The notes: a model not told the origin generated them from the letters alone. A DNA stretch of 12,525 nucleotides from Bacteroidales bacterium UBA1205 (GCA_002309615.1 DBXT01000028.1:1-12525); one strand, 5' to 3'; numbered from the stretch's first letter, positions 1 through 7,170 are shown. A program made the numbers and translations.

Positions 1-27
1 AAGGAGCCTTCGGGCTCCTTTTTTTTT
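1..27 (+). terminator. Rho-independent terminator of an upstream gene
   Basis: An 8-bp perfect stem (1-8 with 13-20) closes a TTCG loop, giving the very stable C(UUCG)G tetraloop. A run of T follows to position 27. It most likely ends a plus-strand transcript whose gene lies before the window. The stem could extend left of base 1, which cannot be seen. Confidence 0.88.
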
Positions 28-81
28 GTTTAAAATACCAAAATTACACACTTTTTTAAAAGTAAGCAACAATAAAAAATG

Positions 82-89
82 TACCTTTG
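82..89 (+). promoter_or_regulatory. Bacteroidota-type -7 promoter box for lpxH
   Basis: TACCTTTG matches the Bacteroidota primary sigma factor -7 consensus TAnnTTTG. It lies 19 nt before the lpxH start codon and after the upstream terminator, so it is well placed to start a transcript covering lpxH and perhaps the two redox genes behind it. No clear TTG -33 box is visible at the usual spacing. Confidence 0.7.
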
Positions 90-108
90 CAATTTAAAAA
101 TATAGCGT

Positions 109-867
109 ATGCAAGAAATAACGGGAACGGTGTATTTTATATCAGATTGTCATTTTGGCTATCCCAATCAGACAGAAAGTGCTGAAAGGGAACGCCGTGT
201 AGTGGCATTTTTAGATAGCATAGCTTCAGAAGTAACTCATTTGTTTTTGTTGGGAGATATTTTTGACTATTGGTTTGAATATAAATATGTGGTTCCAAAG
301 CATCATATTCGTTTTTTGGGTCGGTTGGCGGCATTAGCGGATAAGGGTGTGAAAATTTATTATATTTTGGGTAATCATGATATGTGGAATTTCGGCTATT
401 TGGCTAAAGAAATAGGATTGCAGGAATTGAGAGGCATACATGATTATATAATCAACGGAAAAAAAGTTCGTTTAGGACATGGAGACGGCTTAGACCCTAA
501 AGATAAAGGTTATTTGTTGATAAAACGTATATATAATACCAAATTTAACCAAAAATGGTTTTCCGCTTTACATCCTCGTATAGCTACGGCCATTGCCAAC
601 AGGGTGTCGCATAAAAGCAGGATGTCTCATTGCCGGCAAGATGAATCACAAGCATTGCTATTGAACGAGCCTGTGGTAAACTATTGTAAAAATGTGCTAA
701 AAACAGAACATTTTGATTATTTTATATTCGGACATCAGCACCATCCGTTTGATATGGAATTGGAAGATAAATGCAGGTATATTAATATAGGCGATTGGCA
801 AACTTATGATACTTATGCCGTAATGCAGGCAGACAATTGTGAATTAAAATATTTTAAAATGGAATAA
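109..867 (+). CDS. lpxH: UDP-2,3-diacylglucosamine diphosphatase LpxH
   Basis: A calcineurin-like metallophosphoesterase of 252 residues, close to the roughly 240 of E. coli LpxH. The metal-site motifs appear in family order: D13-x-H15 (DCHFG), GD at 49-50 (GDIFDYWFEY), GNHD at 88-91, GHGD at 123-126 and GHQHH at 208-212. LpxH hydrolyses UDP-2,3-diacylglucosamine to lipid X and UMP at the inner face of the cytoplasmic membrane, an early committed step of lipid A synthesis. The ATG at 109 sits 19 nt after a promoter box, and no earlier in-frame start is needed. The next gene starts 48 nt downstream on the same strand, so readthrough into the redox genes is likely. Another metallophosphoesterase function is possible, but the DYWFEY segment and the length fit LpxH of Bacteroidota well. 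Confidence 0.87.
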   Translation: MQEITGTVYFISDCHFGYPNQTESAERERRVVAFLDSIASEVTHLFLLGDIFDYWFEYKYVVPKHHIRFLGRLAALADKGVKIYYILGNHDMWNFGYLAKEIGLQELRGIHDYIINGKKVRLGHGDGLDPKDKGYLLIKRIYNTKFNQKWFSALHPRIATAIANRVSHKSRMSHCRQDESQALLLNEPVVNYCKNVLKTEHFDYFIFGHQHHPFDMELEDKCRYINIGDWQTYDTYAVMQADNCELKYFKME

Positions 868-915
868 TCATTTTGTTTGTCAACATATAATAATGATAAC
901 AACATAAATTTTAGT

Positions 916-2121
916 ATGAATAATATCAGAAATATAGCAGAAGATTGGGTATATGTAGGAGCAAGCACACGTTCGCTTTCTTTGTTTGAAAATATTTATC
1001 CTGTACCGGAAGGCATGTCGTACAATAGTTATTTGTTAAAAGATGACAAAACAGCACTATTAGACACCTCTGATGCCATGGTTGCTCAAGATTTTTTTGA
1101 GAATTTGAGCGAGGCCTTGCAAGGAAGAATATTAGATTATTTGATAGTCAATCATATGGAGCCTGACCATGGTGCTTTGATACAAGAATTGTTACTTCGT
1201 TATCCGCAGGTGCGAGTGGTAACCAATGCCAAAGCCGCAAAAATGATACAGCAATTTTTTGACATCAATCCGGAAATACAAGTGGTGAACGAAGGTGACA
1301 CCCTCTGTACAGGCAAGCATACGCTTACTTTTGTTATGGCACCTATGGTTCATTGGCCCGAAGCCATGTTTACCTATGATATGTCAAGTAAAATATTGTT
1401 TTCAGCAGATGCTTTCGGCACCTTTGGTGCTATCAATGGCAATATATATGCCGATGAAACAAATTTTGAGCAAAACGTAAGTGAATATCGGCGTTATTAT
1501 GCTAACATAGTCGGAAAATACGGAGTACAGGTGCAAGCGGTGCTTAAAAAAGCCGCCACTTTGGATATAGCCATGATATGTCCTTTGCATGGTCCGATAT
1601 GGCGAAAAAATTTAGCAAGCATATTGGATAAATACCAGAAATGGAGTAGTTATGAGCCGGAAGAACAAAGTGTGCTGATGGTGTATGGCAGCATATACGG
1701 GCATACCAAATCGGCAATGGAAACAATGGCATCGTTGTTAGCACAAAAAGGAGTGAAAAACATAGCATTATACGACGCATCACACATAAGTACGGATTAT
1801 CTGCTCAGCGAGGCTTTTCGTTGTAGTCATATAGTATTGGGTTCTATTACCTATAATGCCGGTATATTCACTCCTATAGAACACCTGTTGTTGGATATGA
1901 AAGCTCACAATTTGCAAAATCGTACTGTGGTATTGATGGAAAACGGAACATGGGCGGCACAAAGCGGCATGCAGATGAAAAATATGCTGATGCAGATGAA
2001 AAACATCAATATTTTGGGAGAGATATTTAGTTTGAAATCAGCTATGAAAGCCGAACAAATGGGAGATATGGAAATTTTGGCTTCGTTGTTGGTGGCAGAT
2101 ATGAAATACAGTGTGGAATAA
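916..2121 (+). CDS. fprA: FprA-type flavodiiron protein (A-type flavoprotein, O2/NO reductase)
   Basis: With the ATG at 916 the protein has 401 residues, the normal length for a class A flavodiiron protein. An in-frame TTG at 877 would add 13 Asn-rich residues, but family members begin near MNIRNIAED, so I prefer 916. The N-terminal metallo-beta-lactamase-like domain (about 1-245) carries all the diiron ligands: H80-x-E82-x-D84-H85, H146, D165 and H225. The C-terminal flavodoxin domain (about 252-400) starts with the FMN phosphate loop GSIYGHTKSA. These cytosolic enzymes reduce O2 to water and/or NO to N2O, protecting anaerobes. The next gene, 13 nt downstream, encodes a flavin reductase-rubredoxin fusion, the expected electron donor. 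Which substrate is preferred cannot be read from the sequence. Confidence 0.95.
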   Translation: MNNIRNIAEDWVYVGASTRSLSLFENIYPVPEGMSYNSYLLKDDKTALLDTSDAMVAQDFFENLSEALQGRILDYLIVNHMEPDHGALIQELLLRYPQVRVVTNAKAAKMIQQFFDINPEIQVVNEGDTLCTGKHTLTFVMAPMVHWPEAMFTYDMSSKILFSADAFGTFGAINGNIYADETNFEQNVSEYRRYYANIVGKYGVQVQAVLKKAATLDIAMICPLHGPIWRKNLASILDKYQKWSSYEPEEQSVLMVYGSIYGHTKSAMETMASLLAQKGVKNIALYDASHISTDYLLSEAFRCSHIVLGSITYNAGIFTPIEHLLLDMKAHNLQNRTVVLMENGTWAAQSGMQMKNMLMQMKNINILGEIFSLKSAMKAEQMGDMEILASLLVADMKYSVE

Positions 2122-2134
2122 TAATTGAGCAACC

Positions 2135-2764
2135 ATGAATAATATGAATAAAGAGGTACTCTACAATTTGAGTTACGGTTTGTTTGTGCTTTCGGCTCAT
2201 GATAATGGTAAAGATAACGCATGTATCATCAATGTAGTGTCACAAGTTACCGACCAACCTTTGCAAATAGTGTTTGCGGTGAATAAGACAAATTTGACTC
2301 ATGATATGGTTATGTCCTCTAAAAAATGCAATATCAGCATGCTTACCGAGCATACCCCGATGAAGGTGATAGAACATTTCGGATTTCAAAGCGGAAGAGA
2401 TATCAATAAATTTGAGCATTGCGAAGTAGAAATGCGGACCGGCAACGGTGTTTTGTACATTCCTAAATATACCAATGCTTATTTGAGTGCAAGGGTCGTA
2501 AATACTATTGATTTAAACACGCATACTTTGTTTGTGGCAGAAGTGGAGGAAATGATGAAATTAGGTACAGACCCTTCCCTTACTTATGCTTACTATCATA
2601 AAAATATCAAGCCTAAGCCGGTAATTGCCGATACGGAAACAGCCGGAACCACCCGTTGGGTTTGCAAGGTGTGCGGCTATGTGTACCAAGGCGATACTTT
2701 GCCCGATGATTTTGTGTGCCCTTGGTGTAAACACGGAAAAGATGATTTTGAAAAAGTAGTATAA
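2135..2764 (+). CDS. hrb: Flavin reductase-rubredoxin fusion (high-molecular-weight rubredoxin type)
   Basis: A 209-residue two-domain protein. Residues about 1-160 form a split-barrel FMN-binding flavin reductase domain that ends in the characteristic LTYAYYHKNIKPKP stretch. After a short linker, residues 175-209 form a rubredoxin domain with four iron-ligand cysteines: C177-x-x-C180-G and C195-P-x-C198. This rubredoxin lacks the usual middle loop (only 14 residues separate the two Cys pairs), as in the short rubredoxin domains of rubrerythrins. The arrangement matches Hrb of Moorella, which passes electrons from NAD(P)H to FprA. The gene lies 13 nt after fprA, almost certainly co-transcribed. 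An alternative ATG at 2144 would shorten it by three residues. Domain assignment is firm; the donor role is inferred from the family and the neighbour. Confidence 0.92.
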   Translation: MNNMNKEVLYNLSYGLFVLSAHDNGKDNACIINVVSQVTDQPLQIVFAVNKTNLTHDMVMSSKKCNISMLTEHTPMKVIEHFGFQSGRDINKFEHCEVEMRTGNGVLYIPKYTNAYLSARVVNTIDLNTHTLFVAEVEEMMKLGTDPSLTYAYYHKNIKPKPVIADTETAGTTRWVCKVCGYVYQGDTLPDDFVCPWCKHGKDDFEKVV

Positions 2765-2790
2765 GAATATCAGGATAAATATTGTTCTTT

Positions 2791-2818
2791 TAATATAAAT
2801 ATTAATAAGCGTTATTAA
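2791..2818. repeat. Overlapping AT-rich palindromes, possible operator
   Basis: Two perfect small inverted repeats overlap. TAATAT/ATATTA (2791-2796 and 2799-2804) is separated by AA. TTAATAA/TTATTAA (2802-2808 and 2812-2818) is separated by GCG. They lie 20-47 nt before the start codon of the gene at 2838, where a regulator could bind. No TAnnTTTG box is visible in this 73-nt gap. AT-rich DNA produces such palindromes by chance, so a regulatory role is only a suggestion. Confidence 0.25.
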
Positions 2819-2837
2819 AAGCTAAAAATAAAAGCGT

Positions 2838-3515
2838 ATGTCAGAAGAAAAAATGCAGCTTATATGTAATCAGCTGAATGTAAAATCAAATTTAAAAATA
2901 GCAACGTATAAAAAATCGGAAGAAGCTTTTGAATTAATCAAGGCGGAAGCAGAGCAATTCCCGAATACATTCAAACAAATGTTTCCCGATTCACCGGTAG
3001 AAGTAAAATACGACTCCAAACAATTGCAATGTTTTAGTTTGCAATATGGCAGCGATGTGTTGTTCTGCTCATTGCATAGCAATGTGTTTGAATTCAACAG
3101 AGACCATGAAGTAATGAAAACGCCGTATATCAGAGAAAATAAAGATAGATCTTTTTGTGGCATTATTTCAATATATAATTTCCTTACCGATTCCATCAAA
3201 TTTGATAGATATAACGATTTGGGTTATTTGATAGGAAGAGTATTTATCAATTCGGAAGGTCATTGCTATGTGGACGGCAAACGGGAATTGGGACAAATAT
3301 ACAATAATTTCAGTTCAGTTATCTTTGATGCCAAAATGGCTTCGGAGATTATGGAGGCCGCTTTACAATATACCATCAATTTCGATTTGCTTGTTCCTCC
3401 ATACGAAATGGTGCAAGAAATGAACGTTCATGATATGGTGGAATTATCCAACAAACATAATTTAATCAAAACAGCAAAACGTTTAGGTTTTCGTTTTCAG
3501 GCAGATATAGAATAA
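2838..3515 (+). CDS. Conserved-looking hypothetical protein, 225 residues
   Basis: I do not recognise this protein. It has no signal peptide, lipobox or evident membrane segment, so it is probably cytosolic. The mixed pattern of short hydrophobic strands and charged helices suggests a compact alpha/beta fold. It carries scattered cysteines (for example in CNQL, QCF, FCSL, FCGI and GHCY) but no CxxC pair. The central part (residues about 105-150, with FCGIISIYNFLTDSI, LGYLIGRVFI and GHCYVDGKREL) looks the most structured. Codon use and AT content match its neighbours, and the ATG has the same agcgt leader as lpxH. It follows the flavin reductase-rubredoxin gene by 73 nt and precedes a tRNA, so it is either the last gene of that transcript or stands alone. 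No function is assigned. Confidence 0.8.
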   Translation: MSEEKMQLICNQLNVKSNLKIATYKKSEEAFELIKAEAEQFPNTFKQMFPDSPVEVKYDSKQLQCFSLQYGSDVLFCSLHSNVFEFNRDHEVMKTPYIRENKDRSFCGIISIYNFLTDSIKFDRYNDLGYLIGRVFINSEGHCYVDGKRELGQIYNNFSSVIFDAKMASEIMEAALQYTINFDLLVPPYEMVQEMNVHDMVELSNKHNLIKTAKRLGFRFQADIE

Positions 3516-3559
3516 AAAATATTTTAAAACGATTTTAAGTTTTGTATCATATTTTTTTG

Positions 3560-3567
3560 TACCTTTG
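3560..3567 (+). promoter_or_regulatory. -7 promoter box for tRNA-Glu
   Basis: TACCTTTG, identical to the lpxH box, lies 21 nt before the tRNA 5' end, so the primary transcript would need only a short 5' trim. A TTTG at 3541-3544 lies upstream but at a shorter spacing (15 nt) than the usual 19-21. Confidence 0.7.
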
Positions 3568-3588
3568 CACTCACCTTAATGAAAACTT

Positions 3589-3660
3589 GGTCGGTTCATC
3601 TAAAGGTTAGGATTCAAGATTTTCATTCTTGCCATAGGGGTTCGAATCCCCTACCGACTA
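3589..3660 (+). tRNA. tRNA-Glu (anticodon TTC)
   Basis: A 72-nt cloverleaf can be folded by eye. The acceptor stem GGTCGGT pairs with ACCGACT (first pair G-U) with discriminator A at 3660. The anticodon stem CAAGA/TCTTG encloses the loop TTTTCAT, which places TTC at positions 34-36 and so specifies glutamate. The T arm is AGGGG TTCGAAT CCCCT. The 3' CCA is not encoded (ACTC follows the stem) and must be added by nucleotidyltransferase. It has its own promoter box upstream and a terminator 4 nt downstream, so it forms an independent single-tRNA unit. Confidence 0.96.
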
Positions 3661-3663
3661 CTC

Positions 3664-3686
3664 AGCCTGTTTTGCAGGCTTTTTTT
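3664..3686 (+). terminator. Rho-independent terminator after tRNA-Glu
   Basis: The 6-bp stem AGCCTG/CAGGCT (3664-3669 with 3675-3680) closes a TTTTG loop and runs directly into seven T residues. It ends the tRNA transcript. No promoter box is visible between it and the acyltransferase start about 20 nt later, so that gene may depend on incomplete termination here. Confidence 0.88.
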
Positions 3687-3705
3687 ATACCAAATAGTGC
3701 ATGCA

Positions 3706-5052
3706 ATGAACACAGAGCATTTTTATTTTACATATCCATGGGTAAGCTTTGCTCATAACCATTTGTATTATAGGAGGTTCAGAATCGTTCGCAAGGCAAA
3801 GGCTCCTATAGATAAATCCAAGAGATATGTAATTATAGTGTCCAATCATCAAAATTCGCTTAACGATGCCATGGGCATGGTAATGGCCGAAAAAGGTACC
3901 AAGGTATGGTTTTTGGCAAGAGCGGATGTGTTCAAATCCAAAATAGCCGCATTCTTTTTGCATGCCTACGGGGTGTTGCCCATATATAGGGTACGCGACG
4001 GCTTGTCAAATGTAAAAAATAATTTGGAAATATTTGACAATGTAGAGCAAATGGCGCTACGGCATTGTCCCATAGCTCTTTTCCCTGAGGCAAAACATCA
4101 AAACAGGCGTTATCTCGGAAATTTTCATTTATCATATACCCGTTTGGCTTTTTCTATAGCGGAACGCTTGGATTTTAAAGAAGATGTATATATTTTGCCT
4201 ATGGCAAACCATTATTCCGATTATTTTTCCCTCCGCCCCGATTTGTTGATGGTGGTGGGGGAATATATATCCATCAAGCCGTATTACGAATTGTATAAGC
4301 AAAATCCGCGTTTGGCCCAAAACGAGGTGAACGAAAAAGTGAGAACATGCGTTAGCCAAATGATGCTTGATATACAAGAAGAACCACATTATCAAGATAT
4401 ATATGACATGCTGTCCAATTATGGCGTCACTTATGCTGTCAATCATGGAGTGCAACCTTGTGATATGTATCAAAAATTGTGTTCTGACAAGCAGATAGTG
4501 GCTAAGCTGGAAGCGGAAAAATTGCATGATGCAGCCAATTTTGAACATTTGTGCAATTTGAGTCATGCATATAGCGAACAACTAACAAAAAATAAGATAA
4601 ACGATAAGAGTGTGCGTAAAGTTCGCGGGGTGTTGATGTTATGCTTACAATTATTATTATTGTCGGCATTCTTACCGTTAGCGTTAACAGGATGGCTGCA
4701 TCATGCAATAGCCTATTTAATTCCCAAATATCTGTCACGAAACATGAAGGATGTATTGATGCGACCTTCGGTGGATTTTGCCGTCACCACGGTGATTACT
4801 TTGCCCTTAACCTATATATTCTTTGCCATATTATATGGCTGTGTGTTCCATAGTTGGTGGGCGGCATTGTTGAGTTGGCCTGTACTAATGATCTTAGGAT
4901 TGTCGGCAGATGAGTGGATGAGAGCCGGCAAACAGTGGCTCAGCGGTATGCGTGTGCAAGGTATGAAAATTAAAAAACCGCAACAGTGGCAACAATTGTT
5001 GCAATTGCGTAAGCAATTGGCAGACGAAATGGACGTGCTGATGCAGCGTTAA
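3706..5052 (+). CDS. Lysophospholipid/glycerol-phosphate acyltransferase family protein (PlsC-like)
   Basis: With the ATG at 3706 it has 448 residues; a GTG at 3697 would add three. The N-terminal half (about 25-215) is a PlsC-like acyltransferase. Block I is NHQNSLND (H48 and D54, so five residues between them instead of the usual four). Block II is LPIYRVRDG at 91-99, and block III FPEAKH at 126-131 replaces the classic FPEGT. The five-residue H-D spacing occurs in the subfamily with NHQNALID-type motifs. The C-terminal part has hydrophobic segments near 310-335, 358-378 and 385-402 that should anchor it in the inner membrane. Such enzymes transfer acyl groups to glycerol-phosphate or lysophosphatidate; the exact substrate is unknown. 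Its stop codon overlaps that of the convergent cvpA-like gene. Confidence 0.82.
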   Translation: MNTEHFYFTYPWVSFAHNHLYYRRFRIVRKAKAPIDKSKRYVIIVSNHQNSLNDAMGMVMAEKGTKVWFLARADVFKSKIAAFFLHAYGVLPIYRVRDGLSNVKNNLEIFDNVEQMALRHCPIALFPEAKHQNRRYLGNFHLSYTRLAFSIAERLDFKEDVYILPMANHYSDYFSLRPDLLMVVGEYISIKPYYELYKQNPRLAQNEVNEKVRTCVSQMMLDIQEEPHYQDIYDMLSNYGVTYAVNHGVQPCDMYQKLCSDKQIVAKLEAEKLHDAANFEHLCNLSHAYSEQLTKNKINDKSVRKVRGVLMLCLQLLLLSAFLPLALTGWLHHAIAYLIPKYLSRNMKDVLMRPSVDFAVTTVITLPLTYIFFAILYGCVFHSWWAALLSWPVLMILGLSADEWMRAGKQWLSGMRVQGMKIKKPQQWQQLLQLRKQLADEMDVLMQR

Positions 5053-5561
5053 TTTTTCTGCTCTTGCCAATTAGATGTTTGTAATCGTATTTTAAGTGTT
5101 TGAAAGGGAGGTGCCACTATGCGTACCATGGTCGTACAAGGAGCATAGCATAACGATGCTTGTTTTCTTTCTGCGGTGAATACTTTCTCTTGAGGGTCTA
5201 ATTGTGCTAAAAAACAAAATAACAAACCGGCTGTAAGAGCAACTTTTATTATGCCGAATAGCCCTCCCAAAAGATTATTGAATATTCCTGAAAATACTGA
5301 GGTGACAATAGATTGGCATAATTTTCCTGTCAACAAAATTATTGTTGCCACCAATGCAAATGTAAGCACTATGGCTATTATATCGGCAGCAGGATGCTCT
5401 ATATTAATGTATTCCAATACTATTTGATTGCCGTATATGGCTGCCCAAGCACCGGCTATTAATGCTAAAAGATAAAATATTTCGGAAAGTAAGCCGTGTT
5501 TAAAGCCTTTGAAAGCATACCATGCAGCAGCAATGAGTATGAAGGTGTCAATTATTTTCAT
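5049..5561 (-). CDS. CvpA family inner-membrane protein
   Basis: A 170-residue membrane protein with about four hydrophobic segments (roughly residues 3-20, 25-45, 62-85 and 98-120). The opening IDTFILIAAAWYAFKGFKHG and the later FNNLLGGLFGIIKVAL are typical of the CvpA/colicin V production family. Members are linked to envelope homeostasis and, in E. coli, colicin V export and purine regulation; the biochemical role is unclear. The start ATG overlaps the stop of the ATPase gene before it (ATGA), which indicates translational coupling and membership of the mlaE-mlaF-like operon. The C-terminal tail after the last membrane segment is basic and soluble. The 3' end overlaps the convergent acyltransferase stop. 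Confidence 0.85.
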   Translation of the reverse strand: MKIIDTFILIAAAWYAFKGFKHGLLSEIFYLLALIAGAWAAIYGNQIVLEYINIEHPAADIIAIVLTFALVATIILLTGKLCQSIVTSVFSGIFNNLLGGLFGIIKVALTAGLLFCFLAQLDPQEKVFTAERKQASLCYAPCTTMVRIVAPPFQTLKIRLQTSNWQEQKN

Positions 5562-6325
5562 TGTTGTTGCCGTTGTTGTGTAGCAAACATAGCCTTTGCA
5601 TATTTGGAAGCATATACAAAATCGTTTACTTCTGCATTGTTGGTGTGCAATATTTCATTATTGGTACCTTTCCACCACAAATGACCTTGATAAATAAAAG
5701 AAATGGTATCGCCTATTTCCATTACAGAGTTCATATCATGAGTGTTAACTATGGTGGTGATGTTGTATTCTGCAGTAATTTCATGAATAAGATGGTCTAT
5801 CACAAGAGAAGTCTTGGGGTCTAAGCCGGAATTGGGCTCATCGCAAAACAGATACCGCGGGTTTAATGCGATAGCTCTGGCAATAGCGACTCTTTTTTTC
5901 ATTCCGCCGCTGATTTGTGAAGGATATAATTTGTGTGCATTGGGCAAATTTACTCTTTCCAAGCAAAAAGAAGCACGCATAGTCTTTTCTTTTTCAGTCT
6001 GATTGGTAAGCATGGTGAGCGGAAACTTCACATTCTCTTCCACCGTCATGGAATCAAATAAGGCACTTCCTTGAAACAACACACCCATTTCTTGCAATAT
6101 CAGTTCGTATTCTTTTTTGCCTATATTGTGCAAATCCCTGCCGTTGTAAAGTATGGAGCCTTTTTCGGCTTTGTAAAGACCTATCAAACATTTCATCAAT
6201 ACCGTTTTGCCTGACCCGCTCTGTCCTATTATCAAATTGGTTTTGCCTTCCTCAAATTGGGTACATATATCCGAAAGCACCTCTTGATTGTTAAAATATT
6301 TGTATAGATTTTTTACTTCTATCAT
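5558..6325 (-). CDS. mlaF: ABC transporter ATPase, MlaF-like (phospholipid transport)
   Basis: A complete 255-residue ABC ATPase. Walker A is GQSGSGKT (34-41), the Q-loop is at Q85 (VLFQGSALFD), the signature is SGGMKKR (139-145), Walker B is YLFCDEP (158-164) with the D-loop SGLDP, and the switch histidine is H196. The FQGSALFDSMTVEENV stretch and GGMKKRVAIARA signature are typical of MlaF/Ttg2A ATPases, which power phospholipid movement between inner and outer membrane. The stop codon of the MlaE-like permease gene lies one nucleotide before its start, supporting the pairing. No MCE-domain (MlaD) gene follows; a CvpA-family gene does. The cargo is inferred from the family. Confidence 0.9.
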   Translation of the reverse strand: MIEVKNLYKYFNNQEVLSDICTQFEEGKTNLIIGQSGSGKTVLMKCLIGLYKAEKGSILYNGRDLHNIGKKEYELILQEMGVLFQGSALFDSMTVEENVKFPLTMLTNQTEKEKTMRASFCLERVNLPNAHKLYPSQISGGMKKRVAIARAIALNPRYLFCDEPNSGLDPKTSLVIDHLIHEITAEYNITTIVNTHDMNSVMEIGDTISFIYQGHLWWKGTNNEILHTNNAEVNDFVYASKYAKAMFATQQRQQQ

Positions 6326-6326
6326 T

Positions 6327-7067
6327 TTATCCTAAGAATATTTGGGTGAGTATAACATTGAATAGCAATAGCCCGAAACTACTGTTAACCACGGCTTGAG
6401 TGCTGGCTTTTCCCACTTCCAATGCTCCGCCTTCGGTTTTATATCCGCAAAACCCCGAAATGGAAGCTATCAAGAACGCAAATACAAATGTTTTTACCAG
6501 TGCATAGTAAATATCATAGGCTCTAAAAAAGCTCATAATACCTTCAAAATATTGTTCGGGGGGAATAGTCCCCATGAATTTACACGAAAACCATCCGCCA
6601 AAAAGACAAAGAAAAATACTGATAATAACCAATATGGGATTCACTATGCAGCATGCGATAATTTTGGGCAATATCAAATGTGAGGCAGAATTAATGCCCA
6701 TGGTGTTAATGGCATCTATTTGTTCGGTAACTTTCATAGTGCCTATTTCGGAGGCAATGTGTGAACCTATTTTTCCTGCCAAAAACAAACTGATGATGGT
6801 GGGGGAAAATTCTAATACCACCGATTGTCTTACTACAAAACCCACCGTCCATGTCGGAATCCACGGACTTTCCACTTGTAAAGTGGTTTGTATGGTAAGC
6901 ACAGCTCCCATAAAAAGGGAAATCACTGATACTATCAGTAGCGATTGTATACCCAATTCGTAAATATTATCGGCTAATTGCTTTTTAAAGTACGACATTT
7001 TTTTTGGTCGTTCAAATACTTTTCGCATCAGCATGATATATTCGCCTATAAATTGAAGTATTTTCAT
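6327..7067 (-). CDS. mlaE: MlaE family ABC transporter permease
   Basis: A 246-residue polytopic permease, close to the family's usual 250-260. The family signature is present as ASEIGTMKVTEQIDAINTMG (residues 105-124). An amphipathic N-terminal stretch precedes hydrophobic segments near 40-62, 85-100, 132-165, 180-208 and 225-246. MlaE-type permeases form a dimer in the inner membrane that binds MlaF ATPases and, through an MCE protein, moves phospholipids across the envelope. It is the first gene of a tight three-gene minus-strand operon and is preceded by a well-matched promoter about 105 nt upstream. Its long 5' leader is unexplained. Confidence 0.9.
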   Translation of the reverse strand: MKILQFIGEYIMLMRKVFERPKKMSYFKKQLADNIYELGIQSLLIVSVISLFMGAVLTIQTTLQVESPWIPTWTVGFVVRQSVVLEFSPTIISLFLAGKIGSHIASEIGTMKVTEQIDAINTMGINSASHLILPKIIACCIVNPILVIISIFLCLFGGWFSCKFMGTIPPEQYFEGIMSFFRAYDIYYALVKTFVFAFLIASISGFCGYKTEGGALEVGKASTQAVVNSSFGLLLFNVILTQIFLG

Positions 7068-7090
7068 TCGTATGTGTTATTCGTCAAAAT

Positions 7091-7170
7091 AATGATATGT
7101 GTGCAATGTACTATATTTGAATGGTTTTGATTTGTATGTGCTACATAAACACAGCATTGAACATATCATT
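7091..7170. repeat. 10-bp inverted repeat in the mlaE leader
   Basis: AATGATATGT at 7091-7100 and its exact complement ACATATCATT at 7161-7170 flank a 60-nt spacer. A second short complementary pair (CAATG/CATTG) lies just inside the arms. The right arm covers the predicted mlaE transcription start. It could be an operator pair or a long-range RNA stem, but chance is not excluded in AT-rich DNA. Confidence 0.25.

Noticed and set aside
877..915. Upstream TTG start for the flavodiiron protein, adding 13 residues
   Set aside because: The extension is Asn-rich with no family counterpart, and the ATG at 916 gives the conserved N-terminus and length.
1905..2222. Minus-strand open frame antisense to the end of fprA and start of the rubredoxin fusion
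   Set aside because: It lies opposite two firmly identified genes, and its translation resembles no protein family.
3589..3660. tRNA-Glu as an integration site for a mobile element
   Set aside because: No integrase, no repeated copy of the tRNA 3' end seen downstream, and the neighbours have native composition.
4132..4581. Minus-strand open frame of 149 codons inside the acyltransferase gene
   Set aside because: Composition-driven shadow of the real gene; no motif and no initiation signal.
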